In this document: in pieces, positions 15,663 through 24,634 of the stretch
Layout of the letters: the number at the start of each line of letters is the position of its first letter
Position numbering within the stretch: the stretch's first letter is position 1
DNA from: an uncultured Chloroflexus sp.
Lineage (GTDB): Bacteria; Chloroflexota; Chloroflexia; Chloroflexales; Chloroflexaceae
Reading direction: 5' to 3'
DNA: 64,000 nucleotides
NCBI RefSeq assembly: GCF_937951745.1
Contig: NZ_CALFBQ010000048.1
Span: forward strand, 1-64,000
Program-made: the position numbers and the translations under genes
Notes under the pieces: model-generated
What the model was told of the DNA's origin: nothing
Seen by the model: only the letters and a program-made list of their open reading frames with translations
Database searches by the model: none

Positions 15663-16586
15663 CTACAGAAGCCAATGGTACACTACGGTCTGGCCGGCCC
15701 CATCGGTGATCTGTACCGCTATCTGGCGGCTCAGGCTGATGGCCGCCGGATCGTGATAACTAAACTGTCGCCATGCGCGCGGGCCAAGATCGCTAGCGAG
15801 GGTGGCTGGATGCCACGGCCCATCGTCAACCGCCAATGCCACGCGGGCAATGCCCTGCCCCGCCGACCATGCCACCCCGCGTAGCGGTTGGCGATTGTTT
15901 CCTTGGATGACCTCACCGAGATTGAACAGCCGGCAGTCAATGGCTAACGAACCATCGCGGTGCGCGGCAGGCGGCGCTGCTTCGGTTGAGATCAGTGTGA
16001 TTCGCTCGATCCATTTCATCCAATACGCGCCAGCCCAGCCGGGCACAACCAGCCGTACCGGCCCGCCGTGCAGTGCCGGCAGCGGTTGGCCATTGACCGC
16101 ATACGCCAGCATCGCATCTTGCCAGAGTTTAGCAAGCGGGACATAACATACCTGCGGCTGCGTACCATAGCTCGAACAGGCGGCAAAAGCCGCCTGCGGC
16201 TTGACGCCGGCAGCTTCCAGCAAGAGCGCAACTGGCACGCCGATCCACTCGGCGTTGGCAATCGCGGCGTAACTATCGTCGCTGCCATCATCGCGCCCAA
16301 TGAGTACTGCAAAGAAGCTGCTGACCGGTTTGTGGAGCAGGTCGTGGTAATCAATTACCAGTGGATGCCGGACGAGCCCATCAATCGTTAATTCCCAAGT
16401 GGCTGCGCTAAGATCTGGTATCGGTTGCTGGTTGCGCGCAAAGAAGTGCTCAATGCTCGTCACTGTTGCATCGAGGATCGCAAGTGGTGGGTCAAGGATC
16501 AGCGGGTGGTCGGAGCGCTGGCGGAGCCGGTTGTCTTTGACCAGCGATTGGATTGGCGAGGTGAACGGGAACGTCTCAAGTGACAT
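15663..16586 (-). CDS. sulfite-oxidase-like molybdopterin protein without the usual Mo-binding Cys
   Basis: 307 residues of the oxidoreductase molybdopterin-binding family. Recognisable are NAEWIGVPVALLLEAAGV, LAYAVNGQPLPALHGGPVRLVVPG and WMKWIERI, then a C-terminal dimerisation (Mo-co) domain. In sulfite oxidases a Cys in an L-C-A/G-G-N motif ligates Mo. Here the equivalent stretch near residues 91-98 reads FFAVLIGRDDG and has no Cys. It may have lost redox activity or use another ligand. No Tat signal is seen, so it is probably cytoplasmic. The ATG at 16586 is preferred to an upstream TTG. It lies next to the mod operon. Confidence 0.8.
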   Translation of the reverse strand: MSLETFPFTSPIQSLVKDNRLRQRSDHPLILDPPLAILDATVTSIEHFFARNQQPIPDLSAATWELTIDGLVRHPLVIDYHDLLHKPVSSFFAVLIGRDDGSDDSYAAIANAEWIGVPVALLLEAAGVKPQAAFAACSSYGTQPQVCYVPLAKLWQDAMLAYAVNGQPLPALHGGPVRLVVPGWAGAYWMKWIERITLISTEAAPPAAHRDGSLAIDCRLFNLGEVIQGNNRQPLRGVAWSAGQGIARVALAVDDGPWHPATLASDLGPRAWRQFSYHDPAAISLSRQIAVQITDGAGQTVVYHWLL

Positions 16587-16619
16587 ACGAGCATCCGTTA
16601 GGTTAGAGTGCTTGGTCAA

Positions 16620-16891
16620 CTACCGGCAGTATAGTGGCGCCGGCTGCAAAAATGATGACAATTACCGGTGTCGAGACTACAAAACGTTTAGCCGTGCTGG
16701 TCAATTTGACGAGGGATGAAAGGTTACGGTATAGTGTTCATACTGTGAGTATTCAAAATACAAAATCACAACACGTTGCGTGACGCTAGCTTCACAGCTC
16801 ATGGTCGGGCCTGATTTCAGCAGCGTTCTAAGGTAACGTTGCTGCGATGAGTATCTGCGCAACGGTAGTCAGCGGCGGCAAGGGGTAAGCG
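16620..16891. other. intergenic region between molybdoprotein and padR/mod operon
   Basis: 272 bases between divergent genes. No gene is credible. AT-rich segments (GTGTTCATACTGTGAGTATTC near 16735-16755) could hold promoter or operator elements; the sequence GAATACTCACAGTATGAACAC region has only weak dyad symmetry. Nothing here can be assigned firmly. Confidence 0.3.
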
Positions 16892-17440
16892 ATGCCTTCA
16901 CAGAAACAGCCCCTCACCATTGAGCTAGCTCTGCTGGGGTTCGTGCGACAGCGCCCCATGCATCCGTATGAATTATTTCAGCAAGTTCAAGCGTGTGATG
17001 GGTTAGGCTGTATCTGGCGAATTAAGCAAAGCCATCTCTACGCCGTGCTTGATCGGCTTGAAGCGGAAGGATATCTCAGTTGCCATCTCGAAGGACAGGG
17101 CAGCCGGCCACCGCGCAAAATCCTCTCGTTGACCGAGCAGGGTGAAGCCACCTTTACCGAATGGTTAAGCACGCCGGTGCCGCGTGGCCGTGACATCCGG
17201 TTGGAATTTTTGGCCAAATACTACTTTGCCCGGCGTGAAGGGCCAGTCGTAGCGACGCAGTTACTGACGCGGCAGATTGTTTGTTGCCGGGATTGGCTGG
17301 CTGAGTACGAGGCTAAAAGCAAGGGATTGCCAGCCGATTCGTTTGAACGGGTGGTATTACAGTACCGCATGGGCCAGTTGCAGGCTGTGTTGGTATGGTT
17401 GGAAAAATGCCAACAGTCGGTAGAGGTGATTGAAAGCTAA
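16892..17440 (+). CDS. PadR-family transcriptional regulator
   Basis: 182 residues. It has an N-terminal winged helix with the PadR pattern ELALLGFVRQRPMHPYELF and HLYAVLDRLEAEGYL, a beta wing (RPPRKILSLTEQGEATF), and a C-terminal helical dimerisation domain of the PadR-s2 type. It is the first gene ahead of modA, whose ATG lies 13 bases after its stop. It therefore probably controls molybdate uptake in place of a ModE regulator; this is inference from position. Confidence 0.85.
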   Translation: MPSQKQPLTIELALLGFVRQRPMHPYELFQQVQACDGLGCIWRIKQSHLYAVLDRLEAEGYLSCHLEGQGSRPPRKILSLTEQGEATFTEWLSTPVPRGRDIRLEFLAKYYFARREGPVVATQLLTRQIVCCRDWLAEYEAKSKGLPADSFERVVLQYRMGQLQAVLVWLEKCQQSVEVIES

Positions 17441-17453
17441 GAGGAACGGTGGT

Positions 17454-18242
17454 ATGACGCAATCATTGAGCATATTGTTGCTCGCACTTTGGATGTTAAC
17501 CGCCTGTGGTGCATCCCAAGCGACTGCAGCTACCGAGATTACGGTTGCGGCTGCCGCTGATCTTACTCCAGCGTTTCAGGAGATTGGGCCGCTGTTTACC
17601 GAACGCACCGGTATTCAGGTGGTATTCAATATCGGCTCAACCGGCCAGCTCGCCCAACAGATCGAGCGTGGCGCGCCGTTTGATGTGTTCTATGCGGCGA
17701 ATAAGAGCTTTGTCGAAGATTTGGCGGCTAAGGGGGCAGTCGATGAGTCGTCAATGACCATCTATGCCCAAGGCCGGATTACGGTCTGGACGCGGGCTGA
17801 TCAGGCGTTGCAACTGCAGCAGCTTACCGATCTACTCGATCCGGCCTACCGGCGGATTGCGATTGCTAATCCAGAGCACGCGCCGTATGGTCAAGCGGCG
17901 CGTGAAGCGTTGGAACGGGCTGGGATATGGGAGCAGATCAAAGACCGGCTGGTGTTTGGCGAGAATGTGGCCCAAACTTTGACGCTAGCTGATACCGGCA
18001 ACGTCGAAGCGGCGATCGTCGCTCTCTCGCTGAGTGTGCAGAGCAATGGCCATTGGGTGCTGATCCCGGCTGAGTTGCATCCTGATCATCCGCTGATTCA
18101 GATGGCGGCAGTTGTGACTAGCTCGAAGCAGTATGAAGCTGCTCGCCGGTTTATGGAGTTTGTCAATAGCCCGGAAGGGCACAAGATTATGAAGAAGTAC
18201 GGCTTCATCTTGCCCGGCGAGATTATTGAGCCAGCGAGGTAG
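17454..18242 (+). CDS. modA: molybdate ABC transporter substrate-binding lipoprotein
   Basis: 262 residues. A lipoprotein signal ends in LTACG. The mature protein has the ModA pattern: ITVAAAADLTPAF, FNIGSTGQLAQQI and GAPFDVFYAA, then ANPEHAPYGQAA. It captures molybdate or tungstate outside the membrane and hands it to ModB. The ATG at 17454 gives a proper signal peptide and has GAGGAA upstream; the ORF-track start at 17430 adds a charged leader. It is followed 5 bases later by modB. Confidence 0.92.
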   Translation: MTQSLSILLLALWMLTACGASQATAATEITVAAAADLTPAFQEIGPLFTERTGIQVVFNIGSTGQLAQQIERGAPFDVFYAANKSFVEDLAAKGAVDESSMTIYAQGRITVWTRADQALQLQQLTDLLDPAYRRIAIANPEHAPYGQAAREALERAGIWEQIKDRLVFGENVAQTLTLADTGNVEAAIVALSLSVQSNGHWVLIPAELHPDHPLIQMAAVVTSSKQYEAARRFMEFVNSPEGHKIMKKYGFILPGEIIEPAR

Positions 18243-18247
18243 CGAGT

Positions 18248-18919
18248 ATGAATTGGCCGGCGTTTTGGTTGTCATTGCAAGTAACCGCCTTTGCGACTTT
18301 TTTTATCTTTGTGATTGGGTTACCAATCGCTTTGTTGCTTACGCGCACCGCGTTCCCCGGCCAGATTGTGGTTGAGACGTTGTTAATGCTGCCGCTCATT
18401 TTGCCGCCGAGCGTGATTGGCTACTATCTCTTATTGGCGCTGGGTCGGGGCAGCCCGATTGTGGAATGGTTTCAGATCCGCATCTTGTTTTCGTGGCCGG
18501 CAGCAGTAGTGGCGTCGGTGGTAGTAGGGTTGCCGCTGATGATCCAGAGCAGCAAAGCTGCACTGGCGAACGTTGATCCGCGGCTCGAACAAGCGGCGCG
18601 CACGTTGGGGGCCGGCGAACTACGGATCATTACCCAGATCACCTTACCGCTGGCGCGGCGCGGGATTGTGGCCGGCATCGTGTTGGGAGGCGCGCGGGCG
18701 CTGGGCGAATTTGGCGCTACCTTGATGGTGACGGGTAATATTCCCGGCCGCACACAAACCTTGCCGGTCGCGATTTATGATGCAGTGCAAGCGCAACGGT
18801 ACGCTGACGCCAACTTGATGGTATTGGTCATGACAGCCGTAGCCTTTGTGGGCTTATGGTGGGTGCGTCAACTGGAACGCCCGCGCCAAGCGCCATCCGC
18901 GACGCAGATCACGACGTAG
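18248..18919 (+). CDS. modB: molybdate ABC transporter permease
   Basis: 223 residues with five or six membrane segments and the permease EAA motif (EQAARTLGAGELRIITQITLP). LGEFGATLMVTGNIPGRTQTLP near the C-terminus is typical of ModB. It forms the channel of the ModABC transporter. It begins 5 bases after modA and ends 10 bases before the ATG of modC, so the three are one operon. Confidence 0.92.
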   Translation: MNWPAFWLSLQVTAFATFFIFVIGLPIALLLTRTAFPGQIVVETLLMLPLILPPSVIGYYLLLALGRGSPIVEWFQIRILFSWPAAVVASVVVGLPLMIQSSKAALANVDPRLEQAARTLGAGELRIITQITLPLARRGIVAGIVLGGARALGEFGATLMVTGNIPGRTQTLPVAIYDAVQAQRYADANLMVLVMTAVAFVGLWWVRQLERPRQAPSATQITT

Positions 18920-18929
18920 GAGGAGACAG

Positions 18930-20093
18930 ATGCAACCGCGCTTGTCCGTTGATATCCGGCGCCGGCTCGATCATCTGACGCTACGCATGCAATTTCAGGT
19001 TGAGGCCGAAATCCTCGTGTTATTCGGGCCGTCAGGCGCGGGCAAGACGCAAACGTTGCAGGCGATTGCCGGTTTGATGACGCCGGATGCGGGTGTGATC
19101 AGCCTCGGCGATACAATGTTGTTCCGCCAGCGTCAAGGCGAACCGCCGATCAACCTCCCGCCGCGCCGGCGCCGGATTGGCTACGTCTTCCAGCATTACG
19201 CTCTCTTCCCGCACATGACGGCGTTAGAGAATGTTGCGTTTCCGTTAGGCAATAGCACGCAGGCCCGCCGCCGCGCTTACGAGCTGCTCGATCGCATGCA
19301 TCTGGCCCATCTGGCCCAGCGCAGACCCCATGAGTTGTCAGGCGGGCAACAGCAACGGGTGGCGATTGCGCGCGCTTTGGCGACCGACTCGCCCGTGATT
19401 TTGTTCGACGAGTCATTTTCAGCGCTTGACCAGCCGGTGCGCGACCAGCTCCACGCCGATCTGCGCGCGTTGCAAGCCGAACGCGGTCTGATTGTGATCT
19501 ACGTCACCCATAATCTCGATGACGCCTTTGCGGTTGGAAGCCGGATCGCGATTGTACGCGAGGGCCAGATCGAGCAGATCGGGCCGTTAGCCGAGGTCTG
19601 CCGGTATCCGGCCAATGTGCGGGTGGCGCAGATTCTGGGCATAGCCAATGTAATTACAGCGCAAGTGATTGGCATTGAGCTTGAGCGAGTCTGGCTTGAT
19701 TGGCAGGGATGGCGGATCGCCGCCGCGTTGCCGGCGCAACCGCCGGCGCTAGGTGAGATGGTCACGGCCTTCATCCGGCCCGAAGAAATTTGGTTGGTCT
19801 ACCCCGATCGTCCGCTGTCCCGGTTTGCCAATCACAATCTCTTGCCGGGCCGGATTGTCGAGCAGTGGCCGGGCCGGCGGTTATTTCAGGTGCGGATTGC
19901 GGTTGGTGGGGCGATGCTAGAGATTGCCCACCCCTACACCGCGTATGCTGATCTCGGTATCGCGGCAGGGAGCGAGGTCCAGATCAGCTTCCAGCCGGAG
20001 AGTGTTGTCATTGTGCCAGCAGTAAGCCACGCCACGCATGATTTACGATCTCACCCGCCCGATCACATCCGGCATGCCGGTATATCCGGGTGA
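18930..20093 (+). CDS. modC: molybdate ABC transporter ATP-binding protein
   Basis: 387 residues. ABC motifs in order are Walker A GPSGAGKT, Q-loop FQHYALFP, signature LSGGQQQR, Walker B VILFDES (Ser in place of the usual Pro after DE) and switch VTHN. A C-terminal TOBE domain (residues about 230-370) binds oxyanion. The ATG at 18930 has AGGAGG upstream and replaces the ORF-track start at 18846. The end overlaps the next gene by 56 bases, so the C-terminal 18 residues may be an extension beyond the family consensus. Confidence 0.9.
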   Translation: MQPRLSVDIRRRLDHLTLRMQFQVEAEILVLFGPSGAGKTQTLQAIAGLMTPDAGVISLGDTMLFRQRQGEPPINLPPRRRRIGYVFQHYALFPHMTALENVAFPLGNSTQARRRAYELLDRMHLAHLAQRRPHELSGGQQQRVAIARALATDSPVILFDESFSALDQPVRDQLHADLRALQAERGLIVIYVTHNLDDAFAVGSRIAIVREGQIEQIGPLAEVCRYPANVRVAQILGIANVITAQVIGIELERVWLDWQGWRIAAALPAQPPALGEMVTAFIRPEEIWLVYPDRPLSRFANHNLLPGRIVEQWPGRRLFQVRIAVGGAMLEIAHPYTAYADLGIAAGSEVQISFQPESVVIVPAVSHATHDLRSHPPDHIRHAGISG

Positions 20094-20664
20094 TCCGCCG
20101 GTACAAATCACACCGTTGCCTAACCCGCCGTGGCAGATCAGCGCGCTGCAACTCGGCAGTCACAGCGGCACCCATCTTGATGCGCCGCGCCATCGCTTTG
20201 CCGGCGGAGTCGGAATTGATGCGATTCCACCTGCGCGGCTGGTTGGTCCGGGAATCGTGATCGATGCCGGCGGGTATGAGGCCAATGCACCGATCGGGCC
20301 AGAGGTGTTGGCTGGCGTGGCGTTGCCGGCAGGCCTGATGGTTCTTATCCGCACTGGCTGGGAAGCGTATTGGGGCACTGATGTGTATGCTCGTCATCCG
20401 TATCTGAGCGCTGGATTGGCGCAGGCGCTGGTTGATGTTGGCGTGACGTTGGTGGGGATCGATGCCTTCAGCGTCGACTCAACCGTTGATGGCAACGATG
20501 CCGCGCACCTGACTCTCTTAGGGAACAACATCCTCATTGCCGAAAATCTCTGTAATCTGGCTGCATTGGAGTGTGGTACACGCTATACCTTTGCGTTCCT
20601 CCCCCTTCCCCTCGTGCAGGCTGACGGCGCACCGGCGCGAGTGCTGGCTTGGCGCGAAAAGTAA
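20038..20664 (+). CDS. cyclase family protein (kynurenine formamidase-like)
   Basis: 208 residues of the metal-dependent cyclase/formamidase family. It starts IYDLTRPITSGMPVYPGDP and has the metal motif HSGTHLDAPRH near residues 41-51, followed by DAFSVD. Family members hydrolyse N-formylkynurenine or related amides; no other tryptophan-degradation gene is near, so the substrate is uncertain. The start overlaps the end of modC by 56 bases, which implies co-transcription with the mod operon. Confidence 0.8.
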   Translation: MIYDLTRPITSGMPVYPGDPPVQITPLPNPPWQISALQLGSHSGTHLDAPRHRFAGGVGIDAIPPARLVGPGIVIDAGGYEANAPIGPEVLAGVALPAGLMVLIRTGWEAYWGTDVYARHPYLSAGLAQALVDVGVTLVGIDAFSVDSTVDGNDAAHLTLLGNNILIAENLCNLAALECGTRYTFAFLPLPLVQADGAPARVLAWREK

Positions 20665-20889
20665 ACTATTTTTTAACTGCAAACACTCTTCAAATTCGAT
20701 TTAGTTCATGTTATGCTAATTGAGCGTAATCTGTTTTCTGTGTTAGAATATAATTTACGCTACAAGATAACACGGTTAATAGATTTTTTTGTAATAGTGC
20801 TGGTTGTTCTTCGATGATAGTTTGATTATTAAGAGTGTAACATGTGAATGGGATAATTGTATTGCAACGTCTCTTTAACATTTTTTATC
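20665..20889. other. AT-rich intergenic region before the decayed diguanylate cyclase
   Basis: 225 bases that are much richer in A and T than neighbouring DNA, with many T-runs. A good -10 hexamer TATAAT at 20749-20754 is seen without a well-spaced -35. The composition contrasts with the rest of the window and may mark the edge of a transferred or slowly decaying segment. No gene is credible. Confidence 0.4.
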
Positions 20890-22022
20890 ATGCAGGATAC
20901 ACCCGAACAGAAGTTTCAGCGCTTTGAACACCAACGCCGCCGAATTTACCAAATCGCCGGTCTGTTCAGTATCGCTTTCATGTCAATTGATGTGTTTGCT
21001 ATTAGTTCTTCCGAGTTGTACCAATCGTGGGCAGAACGTTGGGTGCATTTGACCAACAACCTGTTTATGGCTGTCTGCGCGCTGTTGCTCATCTGGATGT
21101 TATCTCAGCGCCGCTATCATCTGGCGTTTATCGAACGACTCGCCTTCTTCTTGTTCACCTTCGATTCGCTGTGTTAAATAGTTTGGTACCGTTACTATTT
21201 GGCCAAACGCTAGCGCAACGTTGGCATGAGACGAGATGATGTATGGTTGATCATGGTGGTATGCGCGCTCGCGTTTCACCTATTTCGCTATCAAATCGCG
21301 ATGGCGTTTACGATCGGTTTTTACGGTCTTTCGACAGCAATGGTGGCCGGTCAGATGTGGTTCGCGAGTATGCAAGGCGCTGATCTTGCAGCGGGGTGGC
21401 AAGCGTTGCAAATCTTCGGTTCGGCAGCGGTATTGCTGGGGTTTATCGATGTGATGAGCCACTACCGGAATGCAGGCGCAACAATTGCAAACCGAATACG
21501 CATTGATGAAAGAGTGGGCGTTATTTGATGGCTTGACCGGGATTGCCAACCGGTGCCGCTGCGAACAGGCGTTGCGAGAGGCGATGGCGCGCGGCAAGCG
21601 TTACGGTGGCCGTTCACCATTTGCCTATGGCACATTGACTACTTTAAGCAGATCAATGATACCTACGGCCACGAAGCAGGTGATTACGTGTTGCGCCAGA
21701 TAGCCCAAGTAGCCCGCTCTCAAATCCGCGCGGCTGACACGGTTGGCCGGTGGGGTGGGGAAGAGTTTTTCTGACTGTTGCCACATACCCGGTTGCCTAA
21801 GGCGCAGCAGTTGGTTGAGCGGCTGAGGCATGAGATAATGTCAGTAATTGTAATTGGCGATCGTCCGGTCACTGCTAGTTTTGGTTAGCTGAGTATTGCA
21901 ATAATGATCTGGCCAGCTTGTTGGCGCGGGCTGACGAAGCCTTATACACGGCCAAATCCACCGGACGCAATCGAGTGTGTGTGAATGCTCCGTTGGCAAG
22001 CCTGCCTGTTGCGTTCCTGTAA
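20890..22022 (+). pseudogene. decayed membrane GGDEF diguanylate cyclase (paralog of the next gene)
   Basis: Fragments in different frames align in order with the intact protein downstream: MQDTPEQKFQRFEHQRRRIYQIAG; a membrane region broken by a stop at 21177; DVWLIMVVCALAFHLF; LQTEYALMKEWALFDGLTGIANR; FKQINDTYGHEAGDYVLRQ; VGRWGGEEFF. The GGEEF core is followed directly by an in-frame TGA (21772-21774) where the intact gene has Leu, and the remainder down to RNRV...stop at 22022 is again recognisable. There are at least two frameshifts and two stops. This is a tandem duplicate in decay. Confidence 0.85.
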
Positions 22023-22346
22023 TGCGTGACCTCTACCATTGTCTTGTTCCGTGTCTAATGTGTTGCGTTATGAGTCTGTAGGAGGCGGAGCATGCAGAGC
22101 GAATCGCTGCTGGTGGTACAAACTTGCTCTCATAGATAAAGATTTCGGTGTCATTTCTCCTCCCAACCCTATGCCAAATCAGGTATAACAAATGGGAATA
22201 GTTTCACAGGTTGCTCAAAACTCAACGTTAGTACATTAGTACATGGTAAGGTGAATTGTCCTCTAATCAGCATCACTTCGTTGGCGTAGCATTGGCTAAA
22301 GTTCCAATACCTCATCGTTGCTGCGGTGGCGAAGCCCCTTTCTGCT
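22023..22346. other. intergenic region between diguanylate cyclase copies
   Basis: 324 bases without a credible gene. A short direct repeat TTAGTACATTAGTACATG occurs near 22228-22245. A GGAGGCGGAGCATG at about 22081-22094 looks like a start site, but the frame from it is short. Confidence 0.3.
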
Positions 22347-23474
22347 ATGCAAACCGTCATCGAACAAGAACGCGGACGCTTCGACCAACAACGTCGCCGT
22401 ACCTACCAGATCGCCGGTTCGCTGGGTGTCTTGATGGTGGCGCTCGATGTTGTCAAGCAGAGTCTTGATCACATCCAACCATTGTCTGTGCGCCTCATTT
22501 ACATCGCCAACGATCTGTTTCTGATCGCGGTTTCCCTCCTCGTGATCTGGATGGTCACCACCCGGCGCGGTAGATTAACGACCGTTGAACGGCTAATGTT
22601 TATGGTGTTTGCTGCCGAGTCGTTGTTATTTAACGGGATCGTACCGCCGCTCCTGCTCGGCCAAACACTGGAATTGCGTTGGGAGCAGACCGTTAATGAC
22701 GATATCTGGTTCTTGCTCATGATCTGTACGCTCGGTTTTCATCTCTTCCACCATCGTACTAGCGTGATGATAGTCACCGGTTTGTACGGCCTCTCGGTGG
22801 TCATTCTTGGCGGTCAAATCCTGTTCAGTCTGCCACATGAACCGGTAGAACTGGGGTTGTACTCGTTACAAGTGTATGGTATGGGCGCGATCTTTCTGTG
22901 TTTTATCTATATTGTCAGCCGTTACCGGGCACAATCCCAGCAGTTGCAGATCGAGTATAAGCTGATGGAAGAGTGGGCATTTGTCGATATGCTTACCGGG
23001 TTGGCCAACCGCCGGCGTTGTGAGCAGGAGTTGCAAGAGGCGATTGCGCGCCATCAACGGTACGGCGAACCATTTACGATCTGTCTGTGGGATATTGATC
23101 ACTTTAAGCAGATCAACGACACCTATGGCCACGAAGGCGGCGATCAGGTCTTGCGCCAACTTGCTCGCTTGGCGCGCAACACGATTCGTTCGACCGATGT
23201 CGTTGGGCGGTGGGGCGGCGAAGAGTTTTTCCTGCTCCTGCCCTGCGTGCATCTCGCTGAAGCTGAGCAACTTGCTGATCGTTTGCGCCATCATATTATG
23301 GGGCAAACGGTGATCAGCGATCGCGTCGTCACAGCGAGTTTCGGTTTGGCCGAATATCACCCAAGCGACGATCAGGCCAGTATGCTGGCGCGAGCGGATG
23401 CTGCCCTGTACGAGGCTAAATCGGCCGGACGCAACCGGGTAGTCGGCGCAGGATTCGCTTCTGTGCTCGTATGA
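22347..23474 (+). CDS. membrane GGDEF diguanylate cyclase
   Basis: 375 residues. Six hydrophobic segments in the first 200 residues form a membrane sensor, followed by a helix and a C-terminal GGDEF domain (about 215-370). The active-site motif is GGEEF, the substrate region is WDIDHFKQINDTYGHEGGD, and no RxxD inhibitory site is evident 5 residues before GGEEF. It makes cyclic di-GMP from two GTP. The ATG at 22347 is chosen by alignment with the start of the decayed copy; the ORF track begins at an upstream GTG. The paralog immediately upstream is a pseudogene. Confidence 0.85.
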   Translation: MQTVIEQERGRFDQQRRRTYQIAGSLGVLMVALDVVKQSLDHIQPLSVRLIYIANDLFLIAVSLLVIWMVTTRRGRLTTVERLMFMVFAAESLLFNGIVPPLLLGQTLELRWEQTVNDDIWFLLMICTLGFHLFHHRTSVMIVTGLYGLSVVILGGQILFSLPHEPVELGLYSLQVYGMGAIFLCFIYIVSRYRAQSQQLQIEYKLMEEWAFVDMLTGLANRRRCEQELQEAIARHQRYGEPFTICLWDIDHFKQINDTYGHEGGDQVLRQLARLARNTIRSTDVVGRWGGEEFFLLLPCVHLAEAEQLADRLRHHIMGQTVISDRVVTASFGLAEYHPSDDQASMLARADAALYEAKSAGRNRVVGAGFASVLV

Positions 23475-23990
23475 AACAATCGCAATCTAGCCGCCCAAGC
23501 GTTTCAGGCATCCAGTTCGCTCAAGTGGCGTAGTGCTGTGGCCGGGTGGTGCCAGCTATGTCGGATGCCGCTCCTTACCTACACTGGCAACCGTTTTTCT
23601 CCCCACTTGTCTCTGGTGGTTGCGAACGCAGCACACATTACCCACGAGCGCGGGCCGATCGCTTCAGGGTTCGTTCCGCCATACACAGGAGCTTGCTGTG
23701 GAGGCAACGCCCTCTCGTACTGGTCAATGGGAGGGTTATAGCGAGTCGGGTGCAGTGCGGCGCGCATCACTGCCGATTAGGCTGGCAGCGCTATGGTGTC
23801 GGCCAACCTGCGACAGCAGATGAGGGTGATCTGGTGGGTGTGGGAGCACGCGAATTGATGAGTATCGCGGGCTAGTGAGTTGCTCGGCGTCATTACTGGT
23901 GTCAATCGACATAACCGCGTGTCGCGGAATCGGTTATATCTGCAATCGATGCTATAATAACTACTACGCTGAACAAGCAAGGGGTTGGGT
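23475..23990. other. gene-poor stretch with a promoter for the translin-family gene
   Basis: About 515 bases. Overlapping short ORFs on both strands show no family signature and none has a good ribosome site, so no gene is called. Near the right end, TGCTATAAT (23951-23958) is an extended -10 box about 35 bases before the ATG of the translin-family gene. Confidence 0.4.
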
Positions 23991-24617
23991 ATGAGCATCG
24001 AGCAGATTGTTGCCGGGTGCGTAGTGCAGCTTGAGAGTATCCACATCGCGCGCGAGCGCGCGATCGCAGCGACCCGCGTTTTAGTGCGGCAGAGCGCCAA
24101 CAGTATTCGCGCCGCCCATCGCGGCGATTATACGACGGCCCGCCATCTCTTAGCGGTTGCCGAGGGGGTAGTAGCCGAACTCAATGACGCTACCGCCGGC
24201 GCGCCCGAAGTGCGTTACGCCGGTTATACCCAAGATGCGCTCAAAGAGTATGCTGAGGCGCACTTAGTGCTGGCCTTTCTTGCCGGTGACGAGCCGCCAA
24301 CCGGTGAAATGATTGGCGTTGAGCCAGCGGCCTATCTCAATGGTCTAGCCGAGGCGGCAAGCGAGCTGCGCCGGGCGATTCTCGATGGCTTGCGTCGGGG
24401 CGAGGTAGCGCGTGGTGAACAATTGCTTGGCGTGATGGACGATATCTACAGCGCATTGATCACGGTCGATTTTCCCGAGGCGATTACCGGCGGTCTGCGG
24501 CGCACCACTGATGCGCTGCGAGCGGTGCTTGAGCGTACTCGTGGCGATGTGACGGCGGCGATCCGGCAGGAATATTTGGTGACGGCGATGCGAGCGTTGG
24601 AAGCACGGCTTGAGTAG
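23991..24617 (+). CDS. translin-family protein
   Basis: 208 residues, all helical. Translin-family features are [69 protein letters not shown] and [20 protein letters not shown]. Eukaryotic translin/TRAX bind RNA and form the C3PO nuclease; prokaryotic members are mostly uncharacterised single-stranded nucleic acid binding proteins. The EYxEA and E-LRR motifs that carry catalytic acids in TRAX are present as E residues here, but activity cannot be inferred. The start is the ATG at 23991. It lies 17 bases before the CoA-transferase gene. Confidence 0.75.
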   Translation: MSIEQIVAGCVVQLESIHIARERAIAATRVLVRQSANSIRAAHRGDYTTARHLLAVAEGVVAELNDATAGAPEVRYAGYTQDALKEYAEAHLVLAFLAGDEPPTGEMIGVEPAAYLNGLAEAASELRRAILDGLRRGEVARGEQLLGVMDDIYSALITVDFPEAITGGLRRTTDALRAVLERTRGDVTAAIRQEYLVTAMRALEARLE

Positions 24618-24634
24618 CTGGCAATCGTGAGGGC

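Noticed and set aside
23533-23875. Overlapping short ORFs in the gap after the diguanylate cyclase
   Set aside because: Three overlapping frames, no ribosome sites and no recognisable motifs.
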